A stretch of DNA of 64,000 bases. It comes from Rhizobium sp. BG4. Its GTDB lineage: Bacteria > Pseudomonadota > Alphaproteobacteria > Rhizobiales > Rhizobiaceae. The stretch is taken from NCBI RefSeq assembly GCF_016864575.1, contig NZ_CP044125.1, positions 2,010,501-2,074,500 of the forward strand, given 5' to 3'. This document shows positions 55,986 through 64,000 of the stretch, piece by piece. The translations under genes were made by a program, and so were the position numbers. Each line of letters begins with the position of its first letter. The stretch's first letter is position 1. The notes under the pieces were generated by a model. It saw only the letters and a list, made by a program, of their open reading frames with translations. It was not told the origin of the DNA and did not search any database.

Positions 55986-56460
55986 CGTCTTGCACCACGA
56001 CCGTATCGGTCACCCGGGCGGCGGCCTCCTGGCGCTTCTGGATGCGCTCGCGGGAGGAGACGCCGAGCAGATCGGCGATCCGCCAGATGACGTGATCCTC
56101 CATCTCGCTGCGCTCGCCATCGGCATAGACGATGTCCCAGAGGATGCCGATCAGCTCGAGCCGCTGCTCGGTGTTCAGATGGCGTTTCAGGTCGGAGGTG
56201 AAGCGATAGTAGTCGACGGCGCTGCTTTCGGCCTCGAGGCCAGCGGCGATCACGGCATCGAGCTGCTTGCCGTCGAGCCCGTACTGCTCCTTCAGCAGCT
56301 TGCGCAGCCGCTTCTTCTCGCTGTCCTTGATCTGGCCGTCGGCTTCCATGACCTGCATGCAGAGCGCGGCAACGGCAATGCGCGGGTCATCGGGATCGAA
56401 ACCCTTCCTGCTCCCGTCTGCCGTGAGGTTGTGGAAGAATGCCTGAAAGCGTTCGAACAT
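55975..56460 (-). CDS. TerB family protein
   Basis: A 161-aa helical protein: FDPDDPRIAVAALCMQVMEA, EADGQIKDSEKKRLRKLLKE and DIVYADGERSEMEDHVIWRI carry the acidic metal-binding signature of TerB domains. TerB takes part in tellurite resistance in some operons and more widely in stress processes; there are no other ter genes here, so tellurite is not implied. Probably cytoplasmic. Co-transcribed with the amidotransferase. Confidence 0.88.
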   Translation of the reverse strand: MFERFQAFFHNLTADGSRKGFDPDDPRIAVAALCMQVMEADGQIKDSEKKRLRKLLKEQYGLDGKQLDAVIAAGLEAESSAVDYYRFTSDLKRHLNTEQRLELIGILWDIVYADGERSEMEDHVIWRIADLLGVSSRERIQKRQEAAARVTDTVVVQDDAD

Positions 56461-56477
56461 GCGGTTTTCGTTCCATC

Positions 56478-58091
56478 TCAGAAAAGGCGGAGCCGTGTCT
56501 TGGGTTCCGTATCCACCTTGGTGTCGCGAACGCCTGGATCATCAGGCATTCCATAATATGGTTTCGGTTCGGGCGGGCGTGAAGGGGAGGCCGCCTCGGC
56601 AGGCTTGGGCGCCGGAGCGGGCTTCGGAGGGGCCGCGGGTGCCGGGGCCGGGCGAACGGCTTCGGCGATCGTTGCGGCGCGTTCCAGCTCGATGATGCGG
56701 TGATCGCTCGCCGGTGCTTCCTGGCGATGTTCGCGAACTGGCGGCAATGTTTTGAGTGCCGTGTCGATCGACGTGGCAGAGCCTTCCTCGACCGGGCCTT
56801 CCAGCTGGCCGAACGGCGCCTTCCACTCGAAGGCGTCGAGACGGCCGGTGACCGGCGAGAGCGGCAACCACTTGTCGGAAACGAAGCCATCGGCCACCCA
56901 GGCCGGATCACGCGACGCCTTCAGCGCCTGCGCCAGCCAATGGCGCACACGGCCCTGATCGCCGGTCTCGGCCTCCTCGATATCGGCAAGCAGCAGGAAA
57001 GCGGCTTCGCGTGGCTGCATGCGGGCGGCTGCTTCCGCCTTGGCGCGGGCCTTGGCGAAGTTTTGCGCGTCGAGAGCGGCTTGCGCGACGACGAGCAGCG
57101 ACTCGACATTGTTCGGGCGGATGGCTTCCAGCTTGTCGGCACGTTTCAGCCGGTCGATCACGGAATCACCGCTGCGGGCCAGCACATAGACGCGGCCGAT
57201 CTCGGGATGCGGATTGGTCTTCCAGGCCTGTTCAAGGATCGAGGCCGCCTTGCGCAGCTTGTCTTCGCGGAAAAGCGCCTTTGCGGCAATGATCGCGGCC
57301 GGTTCGAAATCGGCGATCAGCTTCAGCGCATGCAGGGCATCGTCGCGGGCGCCTGCCGGATCGCGGTCCAGCTTGTCGCCGGCGCGTGCCGTCAAAAGCA
57401 CGGCGCGCAGGCGGTCACCGTCATGCTTGTCGACGACGCGGGCGGCTTTCTGCTGGTCGAGCAGGCGGATCGCATCGTCCCAGCGTCCGGCCTGGCTGCG
57501 GGATTCCAGGGTCGCCTGAGCGGCCCAGGGGAGATAGGGCGCGTTGTCAGCAGCCTCCTCGGCATATTGGCGGGCAGCTTCGTTGGCGCCAAGGCGCTTG
57601 GCTTCGAAATAGAGGCCGCGGAGGCCGAGCTCGCGGGTTTCGGGATCGTTGGCCATGGCTTCGAACTTGGCGCGGGCCTCGTCGTGGCGGCCTTCGATCA
57701 ATGCTGCCTGTGCTTCCAGGAGATTGATCAGCGGTTCCTGATCGGCGCGGATGAGACCGCGCGAACGGGCCGCCATCTTGCGGGCGAGAAGCGCATTGCC
57801 GGCGCCGGCGGCAATCAGGCCGGTCGAGAGCGCCTGATAGCCGCGGTCACGCTTGCGGGCGCGGAAATAGCGGGTGACGGAATGCGGCGAGGTCCAGATC
57901 GTGCGGATCAGCCACCAGCCGATCATCACGAGAGCAATGAGCGCGATCAGGCCGCTGGCGGCAACGATCAGCTTGGTCTGGTAGAGCTGGCCTTCCCAGA
58001 TCAGCGACAGGTCGCCGGGACGATCGGCAAGCCAGGAGAAGCCGTAGCCAAGAACGAGAACGAGCAGGGCGAAGATGACGAGCTTGATCAT
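56478..58091 (-). CDS. hemY: HemY-like TPR membrane protein
   Basis: A 537-aa protein. Two TM segments at the N-terminus (MIKLVIFALLVLVLGYGFSW; LIALIALVMIGWWLIRTIWT) are followed by TPR-like helical repeats (for example LEAQAALIEGRHDEARAKFE, NVESLLVVAQAALDAQNFAK) and a Pro/Ala-rich C-terminal tail. This is the E. coli HemY type found in haem operons, not the protoporphyrinogen oxidase HemY of Bacillus. Its role is proposed to be coordinating late haem synthesis. Starts 3 nt after the upstream mitofilin-like gene ends. Confidence 0.93.
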   Translation of the reverse strand: MIKLVIFALLVLVLGYGFSWLADRPGDLSLIWEGQLYQTKLIVAASGLIALIALVMIGWWLIRTIWTSPHSVTRYFRARKRDRGYQALSTGLIAAGAGNALLARKMAARSRGLIRADQEPLINLLEAQAALIEGRHDEARAKFEAMANDPETRELGLRGLYFEAKRLGANEAARQYAEEAADNAPYLPWAAQATLESRSQAGRWDDAIRLLDQQKAARVVDKHDGDRLRAVLLTARAGDKLDRDPAGARDDALHALKLIADFEPAAIIAAKALFREDKLRKAASILEQAWKTNPHPEIGRVYVLARSGDSVIDRLKRADKLEAIRPNNVESLLVVAQAALDAQNFAKARAKAEAAARMQPREAAFLLLADIEEAETGDQGRVRHWLAQALKASRDPAWVADGFVSDKWLPLSPVTGRLDAFEWKAPFGQLEGPVEEGSATSIDTALKTLPPVREHRQEAPASDHRIIELERAATIAEAVRPAPAPAAPPKPAPAPKPAEAASPSRPPEPKPYYGMPDDPGVRDTKVDTEPKTRLRLF

Positions 58092-58094
58092 CGG

Positions 58095-59372
58095 TCAGCC
58101 CTCCTTGCCGGCGCCGGATACGGCCTTCGAGAGCGCTCCGCTGACAAGGTCTTCGACACGGATACGGGCTTCGAGCGACTGCTTGAAGGCGGCCGATGCC
58201 TGCTTGGCTGCGGGCGGCAGGTCGTTCCATTCGTTGGCGGCGCCCGGCAGGTCACCGTTCTTCACCTTGTCTTCCATGCGGGCGGCGATCGCCTCGACGC
58301 TTTCGCCCTCGATGTTGCCGACGGGGCGGACGCTGACCAGCGACTTGGCACTCGACATCAGCCGGTCGGACCAGCTCTGATCCGGGTTCGCCTGGTTTAC
58401 GGCCTCAACAGCCGACGTAGCGACATCGGGAACCTGGCGGATCAGCTCGGCACGCGAGGGAACGCCTGTCTGCGCGAAGTTGCGCAGATCCTTGACGGCG
58501 GGATCGTCAGGCGCGACGCCCGCGAATGTATCGAGTTCGGCGGTGAACGGTCCGCCACGATCGATCGCCGCTTTCAACGCTGCTGCGGCGATTGCCTGCG
58601 CGACGGCCACATCCTGGCGCGGTTCGTTGAGCTTCTTCTCGGCTTCGTCGAGACGCTTGGTAATGTCGGCGCCGTTTGACGCCTGCTGTTCGGAGGCCTG
58701 GGTGAGCGAGCTCTGGAGCTTAGCCACCTCAGCGGTGAGATCGGCGATCTTCTGGTTGAGAGCCTCGGTCGCAGCCGGGTCGCCGGGCTGGGCAGCCGCG
58801 GGCGTCTTGGCGGCGGCCTCCAGGGCGGCGATGCGCTTGTCGAGAGCGTCGTCATCAGGATTGCGCGCGGCTGCGAGATTGGCGATCGACTGCTTCAGGC
58901 CGTCGATCTCGGCCGAAAGCTCGCTGTTCTGTTCCGTCTGCGCCGGTTGCTGCGCGGAGCCGGGGAGATAGCCTGCATATTGGATGGCGCCGGCTCCCGC
59001 GAGCGCAACGAGGCCGCCGAAAATGCCGGCGGCGATCAGGCCCGAGGTGTTGCCGCCGCGCTGTTGTTGGGGCGGCGGCGACATGGCCGATTCGGTGTGG
59101 CGGGGCGCTGGTTCTTCGGCCGGAGCTTCGGGTGCCGATGGCTCTTCGGTGTGTACCGGTTCTTCTACCGCCGCTGCGGCCGATGCGTCTTCCGAAGGCG
59201 TCGCTTCCAGCGTTTCCTTCAGCTCATTTGCCGCCTGCTCGTCGGTATCGGCTGCGGCATCGGCAGGGGTGGAGGCGGTATCCTCCTGCTTGGCAAATTC
59301 CTGCGCTTCCAGATCGATGGTGACCGGCTTGTCGGTTCTCTTCGAATGGCGTGGCGGGTTTCCCGATACCAT
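58095..59372 (-). CDS. Alphaproteobacterial Mic60/mitofilin-like inner membrane protein
   Basis: A 425-aa protein. Residues 1-105 are Ala/Glu/Pro-rich and cytoplasmic; one TM helix at about residues 111-135 (GLIAAGIFGGLVALAGAGAI); then a long coiled-coil region (EIDGLKQSIANLAAARNPDD and later EVAKLQSSLTQASEQQASNG); and a C-terminal mitofilin-like part with IRQVPDVATSAVEAVNQANP. It sits between hemD and hemY, which is the known neighbourhood of the bacterial Mic60 ancestor that shapes cristae in mitochondria. Start at ATG 59372. It should span the inner membrane with the coiled coil in the periplasm. Confidence 0.88.
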   Translation of the reverse strand: MVSGNPPRHSKRTDKPVTIDLEAQEFAKQEDTASTPADAAADTDEQAANELKETLEATPSEDASAAAAVEEPVHTEEPSAPEAPAEEPAPRHTESAMSPPPQQQRGGNTSGLIAAGIFGGLVALAGAGAIQYAGYLPGSAQQPAQTEQNSELSAEIDGLKQSIANLAAARNPDDDALDKRIAALEAAAKTPAAAQPGDPAATEALNQKIADLTAEVAKLQSSLTQASEQQASNGADITKRLDEAEKKLNEPRQDVAVAQAIAAAALKAAIDRGGPFTAELDTFAGVAPDDPAVKDLRNFAQTGVPSRAELIRQVPDVATSAVEAVNQANPDQSWSDRLMSSAKSLVSVRPVGNIEGESVEAIAARMEDKVKNGDLPGAANEWNDLPPAAKQASAAFKQSLEARIRVEDLVSGALSKAVSGAGKEG

Positions 59373-59462
59373 GAGGCCCTCATATTTCCTGCATTGCAAC
59401 GAAACTAGTCAGTGATCCCAGTTAAGGAAAGAGGTTAGATCAAATTTGGGCGGCTAACGCCT

Positions 59463-60161
59463 TCAAAGAAGCGACAAAAGACTTTGCTCATCCGGCATTG
59501 CCGCAATGCGAAGATTTTTCTGCAGCTCGGCCGGAACGGCGGCTGCAACGGCCTCGCTGAGGCAGAGAATGCGGGTGGCGGTCAGCCATTCCGGTAAAGG
59601 ATTGAAAAATCGGAACAAGGCGATTGCCGTCTCGCGGGAATAGAGAAGGATGACATCCGGCGGCGACTGCTGCATCGTCTCGCGGGCATCGCAGCCCGGA
59701 GCAATCTGCTCCATGCGGTAGCATTCGGCGGTGGTCAGCTTGAGGCCGAGCTCGGTGGCGCGCTTTTCGAAGGTTTCCGCCCGCGGTCTTCCGGCGAGAT
59801 AGGTGACAGCGCCGGTGGTCTCGGCAGCGATCAATTCTGCGAGATCGCCGCCATCGCCGGAGGCTGCCTTGACCGTGACGAAGCCTGCAGCGATTGCCGC
59901 TTCGGCCGTGGCGTTGCCGACGGCATAGAGAGGGCGACGGAGGCGGGGTGGCAGCGACGCGGCTTGGTCAGAGAGCGCCCGGATGGCTTCGGCACTGGTG
60001 ATGGCGATCGGGCCCGATGTCTGCGCAAGGGCGGCCATTGCCGCTGCGCCGTCATGCACAGGTTCGGAGAGCGGCATCATCACGGCCTCATGGCCGCGTT
60101 CGCGCAATCGCCGTGCCGTTCGTTCCCCCTGACGCTGCGGGCGGGTGACGAGCACGCGCAT
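59463..60161 (-). CDS. hemD: Uroporphyrinogen-III synthase
   Basis: A 232-aa two-domain protein. MRVLVTRPQRQGERTARRLR opens domain 1; ITSAEAIRAL is the conserved active-cleft loop, and VTYLAGRPRAETF and SPPDVILLYSRETAIALFRF lie in domain 2. It closes and rearranges hydroxymethylbilane to uroporphyrinogen III. Sequence divergence is high in this family, so order (hemC-hemD) strengthens the call. The stop lies about 90 nt before the mitofilin-like gene. Confidence 0.93.
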   Translation of the reverse strand: MRVLVTRPQRQGERTARRLRERGHEAVMMPLSEPVHDGAAAMAALAQTSGPIAITSAEAIRALSDQAASLPPRLRRPLYAVGNATAEAAIAAGFVTVKAASGDGGDLAELIAAETTGAVTYLAGRPRAETFEKRATELGLKLTTAECYRMEQIAPGCDARETMQQSPPDVILLYSRETAIALFRFFNPLPEWLTATRILCLSEAVAAAVPAELQKNLRIAAMPDEQSLLSLL

Positions 60162-60167
60162 GGAGGA

Positions 60168-61097
60168 CTAGCTCCAGTCGTCGAAGAAGGTGGTTCCGGC
60201 GCGGGCGCGGACGTCTTGCCCGGCGCGGGCGCCGAGTGCTGCGGCATCGCGGCGGTTGCCGTCGATCGAGATCGCATGCTGGTGGCGGCCATCCGGGGTG
60301 ATGATCAGGCCGGAGAACTTGATCTGGTCGCCTTCGCAAATCGCGTAGCCGCCGATCGGCGTTCGACAGGAGCCATCGAGGGCGCCGAGGAAGGCGCGCT
60401 CGCAGGAGACAGCGTCGAAGGTCGCGGGGTCGTTGATCGCTGCCAGCAGATTATCGATGCGCTCGTCGCCGATGCGGCTTTCGATCGCGATCGCGCCCTG
60501 TGCGGGTGCGGGCGGGAAAGTGTCGGGGTCGAGAATGTCGGTGAGCACGTCGACCTTGCCAAGGCGCTTGAGGCCGGCGAGCGCCAAAAGCGTAGCATCG
60601 ACCTGGCCTTCGGCGAGCTTGCGCAGCCGGGTATCGACAAGGCCGCGAAAAGTGATGACGTTGATATCGGGCCGCATGCGGCGGATCAGCGCCTGGCGGC
60701 GCAGCGACGAGGAGCCGACGGTGGCGCCATGCGGCAGGTCGATCAGCTTCGGCGCGGTGCGGCCGACGACGGCATCGCGGATGTCTTCGCGCGGCAGGTA
60801 GGCGGAGAGGTAGAGGCCTTCGGGCAGAACGGTCGGCATGTCCTTGGCTGAGTGGACGGCGAAATCCAGTTCGCCGAGCGCCAGTTTTTCTTCCAGTTCC
60901 TGGGTGAAAAGCCCCTTGCCGCCGATCTCGGCGAGAGAGCGGTCGGTGATGCGGTCGCCTGTCGTCGTCAGCACGACGATCTCGAACATTTCCTCCGGCA
61001 GACCATGCGCAGCCATCAGCCGATCGCGGGCTTCATGGGCTTGGGCAAGCGCCAGCGGGCTGCCCCGCGTGCCGATCCGGAAAGGTTTTGTTTGCAT
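60168..61097 (-). CDS. hemC: Porphobilinogen deaminase (hydroxymethylbilane synthase)
   Basis: A 309-aa enzyme that assembles four porphobilinogens into hydroxymethylbilane. [20 protein letters not shown] opens domain 1, [20 protein letters not shown] carries substrate-binding residues, and [13 protein letters not shown] contains the cysteine that holds the dipyrromethane cofactor (about residue 245). Start at ATG 61097; further in-frame residues upstream are judged non-coding. hemD follows after 6 nt. Divergent from tsaD. Confidence 0.97.
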   Translation of the reverse strand: MQTKPFRIGTRGSPLALAQAHEARDRLMAAHGLPEEMFEIVVLTTTGDRITDRSLAEIGGKGLFTQELEEKLALGELDFAVHSAKDMPTVLPEGLYLSAYLPREDIRDAVVGRTAPKLIDLPHGATVGSSSLRRQALIRRMRPDINVITFRGLVDTRLRKLAEGQVDATLLALAGLKRLGKVDVLTDILDPDTFPPAPAQGAIAIESRIGDERIDNLLAAINDPATFDAVSCERAFLGALDGSCRTPIGGYAICEGDQIKFSGLIITPDGRHQHAISIDGNRRDAAALGARAGQDVRARAGTTFFDDWS

Positions 61098-61169
61098 CCG
61101 CTTTGATCCGTTGTTACCGGAAGTCTCGTAACCGGGTTTCTTACCCATCGCAATCAACGATCAGGTTTC

Positions 61170-62267
61170 ATGGCTTCCTTTCTACGCATCCTCGGCATCG
61201 AAACAAGCTGCGACGAGACCGCGGCGGCGGTGGTCGAACGCGATGCGGACGGCCGCTCGAATGTGCTTTCCGACGTTGTGCTGAGCCAGCTTGACGAGCA
61301 TAGCGCCTATGGCGGTGTGGTGCCGGAGATTGCCGCACGCGCCCATGTCGAGGCGCTCGATACGTTGATCGAGGAAGCGCTGCAGCGCGCCAATGTGTCG
61401 CTGGCCGATGTCGATGCGATCGCCGCGACATCGGGACCAGGGCTGATCGGCGGGCTGCTGGTCGGCCTGATGACCGGCAAGGCGATCGCCAAGGCAGCGG
61501 GCAAGCCGCTCTACGCGATCAACCATCTCGAGGGTCACGCGCTGACGGCGCGGCTGACGGATGGGCTTTCCTTTCCCTATCTGATGCTGCTCGTCTCCGG
61601 CGGCCATACGCAGCTCATTCTGGTGCGTGGCATCGGCGAGTACGAGCGCTGGGGCACGACGATCGACGATGCGCTGGGTGAGGCCTTTGACAAGACCGCA
61701 AAGCTTCTCGGTCTGCCCTACCCCGGTGGGCCGGAGGTGGAGAAGGCCGCGACGAGCGGCAATCCCGACCGCTTCAATTTTCCGCGCCCGCTGGTCGGCG
61801 AGGCGCGGCTCGACTTTTCCTTCTCCGGCCTGAAGACCGCGGTGCGTCAGGCGGCAACGGAGATTGCGCCGGTTTCCCAGCAGGATATCGCCGACATCTG
61901 CGCCTCGTTCCAGAAGGCCATTTCCCGTACCTTGAAGGATCGCATCGGCCGCGGGCTGCAGCGCTTCAAGGCTGAATTCCCGGATGCAGAAGGCCCGCCG
62001 GCGCTGGTCGTGGCAGGCGGCGTTGCGGCAAACCAGGAGGTTCGCGGCACGCTGCAGGCGCTGTGCGACAAGCACGGCTTCCGCTTTATCGCGCCGCCGC
62101 TGAGGCTTTGCACCGACAATGCGGTGATGATTGCCTGGGCCGGGCTGGAGCGCATGGCGCTCGGTGTCGCGCCTGATGATCTCGATGTGCAGCCACGCTC
62201 ACGCTGGCCGCTGGATTCCAATGCCGAGGCGCTAATTAACTACGGAAAACGAGGAGCCAAGGCGTGA
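61170..62267 (+). CDS. tsaD: tRNA N6-adenosine threonylcarbamoyltransferase
   Basis: A 365-aa member of the Kae1/TsaD family. [17 protein letters not shown] opens it, the metal histidines are in [14 protein letters not shown] (about residues 113-117), and [20 protein letters not shown] and [16 protein letters not shown] complete the ATPase fold. It transfers threonylcarbamoyl to A37 with TsaB, TsaE and TsaC, giving the t6A that MtaB (13825) then thiomethylates. Its TGA overlaps the GTG start of gpsA. Confidence 0.97.
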   Translation: MASFLRILGIETSCDETAAAVVERDADGRSNVLSDVVLSQLDEHSAYGGVVPEIAARAHVEALDTLIEEALQRANVSLADVDAIAATSGPGLIGGLLVGLMTGKAIAKAAGKPLYAINHLEGHALTARLTDGLSFPYLMLLVSGGHTQLILVRGIGEYERWGTTIDDALGEAFDKTAKLLGLPYPGGPEVEKAATSGNPDRFNFPRPLVGEARLDFSFSGLKTAVRQAATEIAPVSQQDIADICASFQKAISRTLKDRIGRGLQRFKAEFPDAEGPPALVVAGGVAANQEVRGTLQALCDKHGFRFIAPPLRLCTDNAVMIAWAGLERMALGVAPDDLDVQPRSRWPLDSNAEALINYGKRGAKA

Positions 62268-63247
62268 GCGAGCGAATTGCAGTCATCGGTGCCGGTGCGT
62301 TCGGAACGGCGCTTGCCGCGGTCATCGCGCTCGCCGGGCGCAGCACCGTGACGCTGATCGGCCGCGATCCGGCTCTGATGGCCGATCTTGCTTCAGAGCG
62401 GCTGCATGACGCCGTGCTGCCGGGCATTGCCCTGCCTGAGGCGCTGGAATTCTCCGCCGAGCCCGATGCGATCCGCCGGGCAGGCATCGTGCTGTTCGCC
62501 ATGCCGTCGCAGGCGCAGGCGGATGCGGCGCGCCACTATGGTCCTTACCTGGCTCACGATGCCGTGGTCGTCACCTGCGCCAAGGGGATCGAACGCTCTA
62601 CCGGTACGCTCTTGACGGATATGCTGGAACGCGAGCTGCCCAATCATCATGTGGCAGTGCTTTCCGGCCCAGGCTTTGCCGCCGATATCGCTAAGGGGCT
62701 GCCGACGGCGATGGCGATTGCGGCTGCCGATATGGATGTCGCCGAGCGGCTGGCGCAGGCAGTTTCGGGCCGCACCTTCCGGCTCTATGCGTCCGATGAC
62801 CGCACCGGCGTGCAGCTGGGAGGTGCCTTGAAGAATGTTCTCGCGATTGCCTGCGGCATCGTCGAAGGCTGCGGCATAGGCGATTCCGCCCGTGCAGCGC
62901 TGATTGCCCGTGGCCTGGCCGAAATGTCCCGGCTCGTTGCGGCAAAGGGCGGGCAGGCGGATACGGTGCGGGGGCTTTCCGGCCTTGGCGATCTGGTGCT
63001 GACGGCAACCAGCCATCAGTCGCGCAATCTGCGCTTCGGCATCGCGCTCGGGCGCGGAGATAAGGCTGATCCCTCGCATGGCGAGCTGGTCGAGGGCGCT
63101 TTCGCGGCCGCCGTCGCGTCGCGGCTCGCGAGAGAGCTCGGCATCGAGATGCCGATCACCGATGCCGTCTCGGCGATCATCGAGGGCAAGCTCGGTATTG
63201 CCGAGGCAATCGAACAATTGATGACACGTCCGATCACCACCGAATAG
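62264..63247 (+). CDS. gpsA: Glycerol-3-phosphate dehydrogenase [NAD(P)+]
   Basis: A 327-aa enzyme making sn-glycerol-3-phosphate for phospholipid synthesis. The dinucleotide loop is [16 protein letters not shown] (residues 5-20); the catalytic Lys lies in [20 protein letters not shown] (about residue 190), and [20 protein letters not shown] is the conserved C-terminal motif. Starts at GTG 62264, overlapping tsaD by 4 nt. The following YciI gene is 9 nt downstream, so the three form one unit with EVE. Confidence 0.96.
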   Translation: MSERIAVIGAGAFGTALAAVIALAGRSTVTLIGRDPALMADLASERLHDAVLPGIALPEALEFSAEPDAIRRAGIVLFAMPSQAQADAARHYGPYLAHDAVVVTCAKGIERSTGTLLTDMLERELPNHHVAVLSGPGFAADIAKGLPTAMAIAAADMDVAERLAQAVSGRTFRLYASDDRTGVQLGGALKNVLAIACGIVEGCGIGDSARAALIARGLAEMSRLVAAKGGQADTVRGLSGLGDLVLTATSHQSRNLRFGIALGRGDKADPSHGELVEGAFAAAVASRLARELGIEMPITDAVSAIIEGKLGIAEAIEQLMTRPITTE

Positions 63248-63256
63248 GAGACTGAC

Positions 63257-63550
63257 ATGCTTTTCGCCCTTCTCTGCAAGGACAAGCCGGGACATCTGAA
63301 CGTGCGCATGGAAACGCGCCCAACGCATGTCGAGTATCTCAACAAGCTCAATGCCGAAGGCAAGCTGGCGATCGCTGGCCCGTTCCTTGACGCTGACGGC
63401 AAGCCGAATGGCAGCCTGGTGATCGTCAAGGCCGACAGCATTGAAGCCGCCAAGGCACTCGGCGAGGCCGATCCCTATGCAAAGGCCGGCCTGTTCGAGA
63501 GCGTCGAGGTGAAGCCCTACAACTGGGTCTTCAACAATCCGGAGGCCTGA
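63257..63550 (+). CDS. YciI family protein
   Basis: A 97-aa protein: MLFALLCKDKPGHLNVRMET, then RPTHVEYLNKL with the conserved histidine, AIAGPFLDADGKPNGSLVIV and DPYAKAGLFESVEVKPYNWV. YciI proteins are small ferredoxin-fold dimers; no reaction is proven. The adjacent gpsA and EVE genes suggest only co-transcription. Start at ATG 63257 with GGAG upstream. Confidence 0.93.
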   Translation: MLFALLCKDKPGHLNVRMETRPTHVEYLNKLNAEGKLAIAGPFLDADGKPNGSLVIVKADSIEAAKALGEADPYAKAGLFESVEVKPYNWVFNNPEA

Positions 63551-63551
63551 G

Positions 63552-63983
63552 ATGGCGCATTGGCTTTACAAGTCCGAGCCTGAGGCATGGTCGTGGGAGC
63601 AGCAGAAGGCTGCCGGCGAAAAGGGCACGGAATGGACCGGCGTTCGCAACTACCTGGCGCGCAACAACATGCGGGCCATGCAGATCGGCGACAAGGGCTT
63701 CTTTTACCATTCGAATGAGGGGTTGGAGATCGTCGGTATCGTCGAAGTCTGCGCTCTCTCGCATCCCGATTCCAGCGCCAAAGGCGATCCCAAATGGGAT
63801 TGCGTCGATATCCGCGCCGTGATGGACATGCCGAAGCCGGTGACGCTGAAGGATGTCAAGGCGAGCGAAAAGCTCTCGAAGATGTCGCTGGTGACGTCCA
63901 TGCGCCTCTCCGTGCAGCCCGTGACCGATGACGAGTGGCTGGAAGTCTGCCGCATGGGCGGGCTCGACAACCCGCCGCGCTGA
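63552..63983 (+). CDS. EVE domain-containing protein
   Basis: A 143-aa protein of the PUA-related EVE fold: MAHWLYKSEPEAWSWEQQKA, EWTGVRNYLARNNMRAMQIG, GFFYHSNEGLEIVGIVEVCA and KDVKASEKLSKMSLVTSMRL are typical. EVE domains bind modified nucleobases in DNA or RNA, and stand-alone bacterial forms are common. It starts immediately after the YciI stop. Last gene in the window, 17 nt from its end. Confidence 0.93.
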   Translation: MAHWLYKSEPEAWSWEQQKAAGEKGTEWTGVRNYLARNNMRAMQIGDKGFFYHSNEGLEIVGIVEVCALSHPDSSAKGDPKWDCVDIRAVMDMPKPVTLKDVKASEKLSKMSLVTSMRLSVQPVTDDEWLEVCRMGGLDNPPR

Positions 63984-64000
63984 CCGCCTTTGAAGACCGA

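Noticed and set aside
55975..56460. Tellurite-resistance operon
   Set aside because: Only one TerB-like gene is present, with no terC, terD or terZ nearby.
56478..58091. HemY considered as protoporphyrinogen oxidase
   Set aside because: It lacks an FAD-binding GxGxxG motif and has TPR-like repeats and two N-terminal helices, so it is the other HemY type.

Overview
The window looks like chromosomal core DNA of a fast-growing Rhizobiales bacterium, most likely Rhizobium (etli/leguminosarum/phaseoli type) or a close relative. This rests on high-GC codon use, on rhizobial gene neighbourhoods (ffh-rpsP-rimM-trmD, dapF-mtaB-ftsY-ispZ-DUF2585, the ccmABCDG cluster beside acnA, hemC-hemD-mitofilin-hemY diverging from tsaD-gpsA) and on GC-rich palindromic mosaic repeats of the RIME kind. 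The genus call is an inference from content; no database comparison was possible. I see no rRNA, tRNA, CRISPR array, transposase, integrase or phage gene.

Layout. 1-5.4 kb: a truncated response regulator, a YkuD-like L,D-transpeptidase, an aldo/keto reductase, leuC with a possible leaderless mini-ORF at its promoter, and a polar amino-acid ABC binding protein and permease. 5.4-11.8 kb: translation and secretion genes on the minus strand (rplS, trmD, rimM, rpsP, chorismate mutase, ffh), with an NCS1 permease in the opposite orientation between rplS and trmD and a structured leader before ffh. 11.8-18.2 kb: MBL hydrolase, dapF, mtaB, ftsY (carrying an in-frame palindromic element), ispZ and DUF2585. 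18.2-21.3 kb: cytochrome c maturation genes ccmA-B-C-D-G. 21.5-27.8 kb: acnA, DUF1223, DUF2794, an acetyltransferase, a small winged-helix-like ORF and a Bax-inhibitor-1 protein with a ybhL-type leader. 28-31.9 kb: a YbbA/YbbP-like ABC system with a frameshifted permease, divergent from a TesA-like esterase. 32-45.4 kb: thpR, a LMW phosphatase, phhB, two ECF sigma factors (one an ECF42-DGPF pair), IalB, rlmN, a TrpXYZ-like ABC system whose permease has lost its stop by a frameshift, two LysE exporters, an SDR enzyme and argG. 45.6-56.5 kb: M3 peptidase, PhoD-like phosphatase, typA, ppa, DUF167/YggT, an MFS transporter, an amidotransferase and a TerB protein. 56.5-64 kb: the haem cluster hemC-hemD-mitofilin-like-hemY, divergent from tsaD-gpsA-YciI-EVE.

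Functionally the window combines co-translational protein targeting (Ffh and its receptor FtsY), ribosome and tRNA maturation (S16, L19, RimM, TrmD, MtaB, TsaD, RlmN, BipA), haem synthesis (HemC, HemD, HemY-like) feeding cytochrome c maturation (CcmABCDG), and amino-acid biosynthesis (LeuC, DapF, ArgG, chorismate mutase).

I found no obvious new multi-gene defence or metabolic system. The signals most worth following are small: a 228-nt palindromic element translated in frame inside ftsY, RNA-like leaders upstream of ffh and the Bax-inhibitor gene, a possible leaderless 38-aa ORF before leuC, two frameshifts in ABC permease genes, and a few unassigned small proteins.
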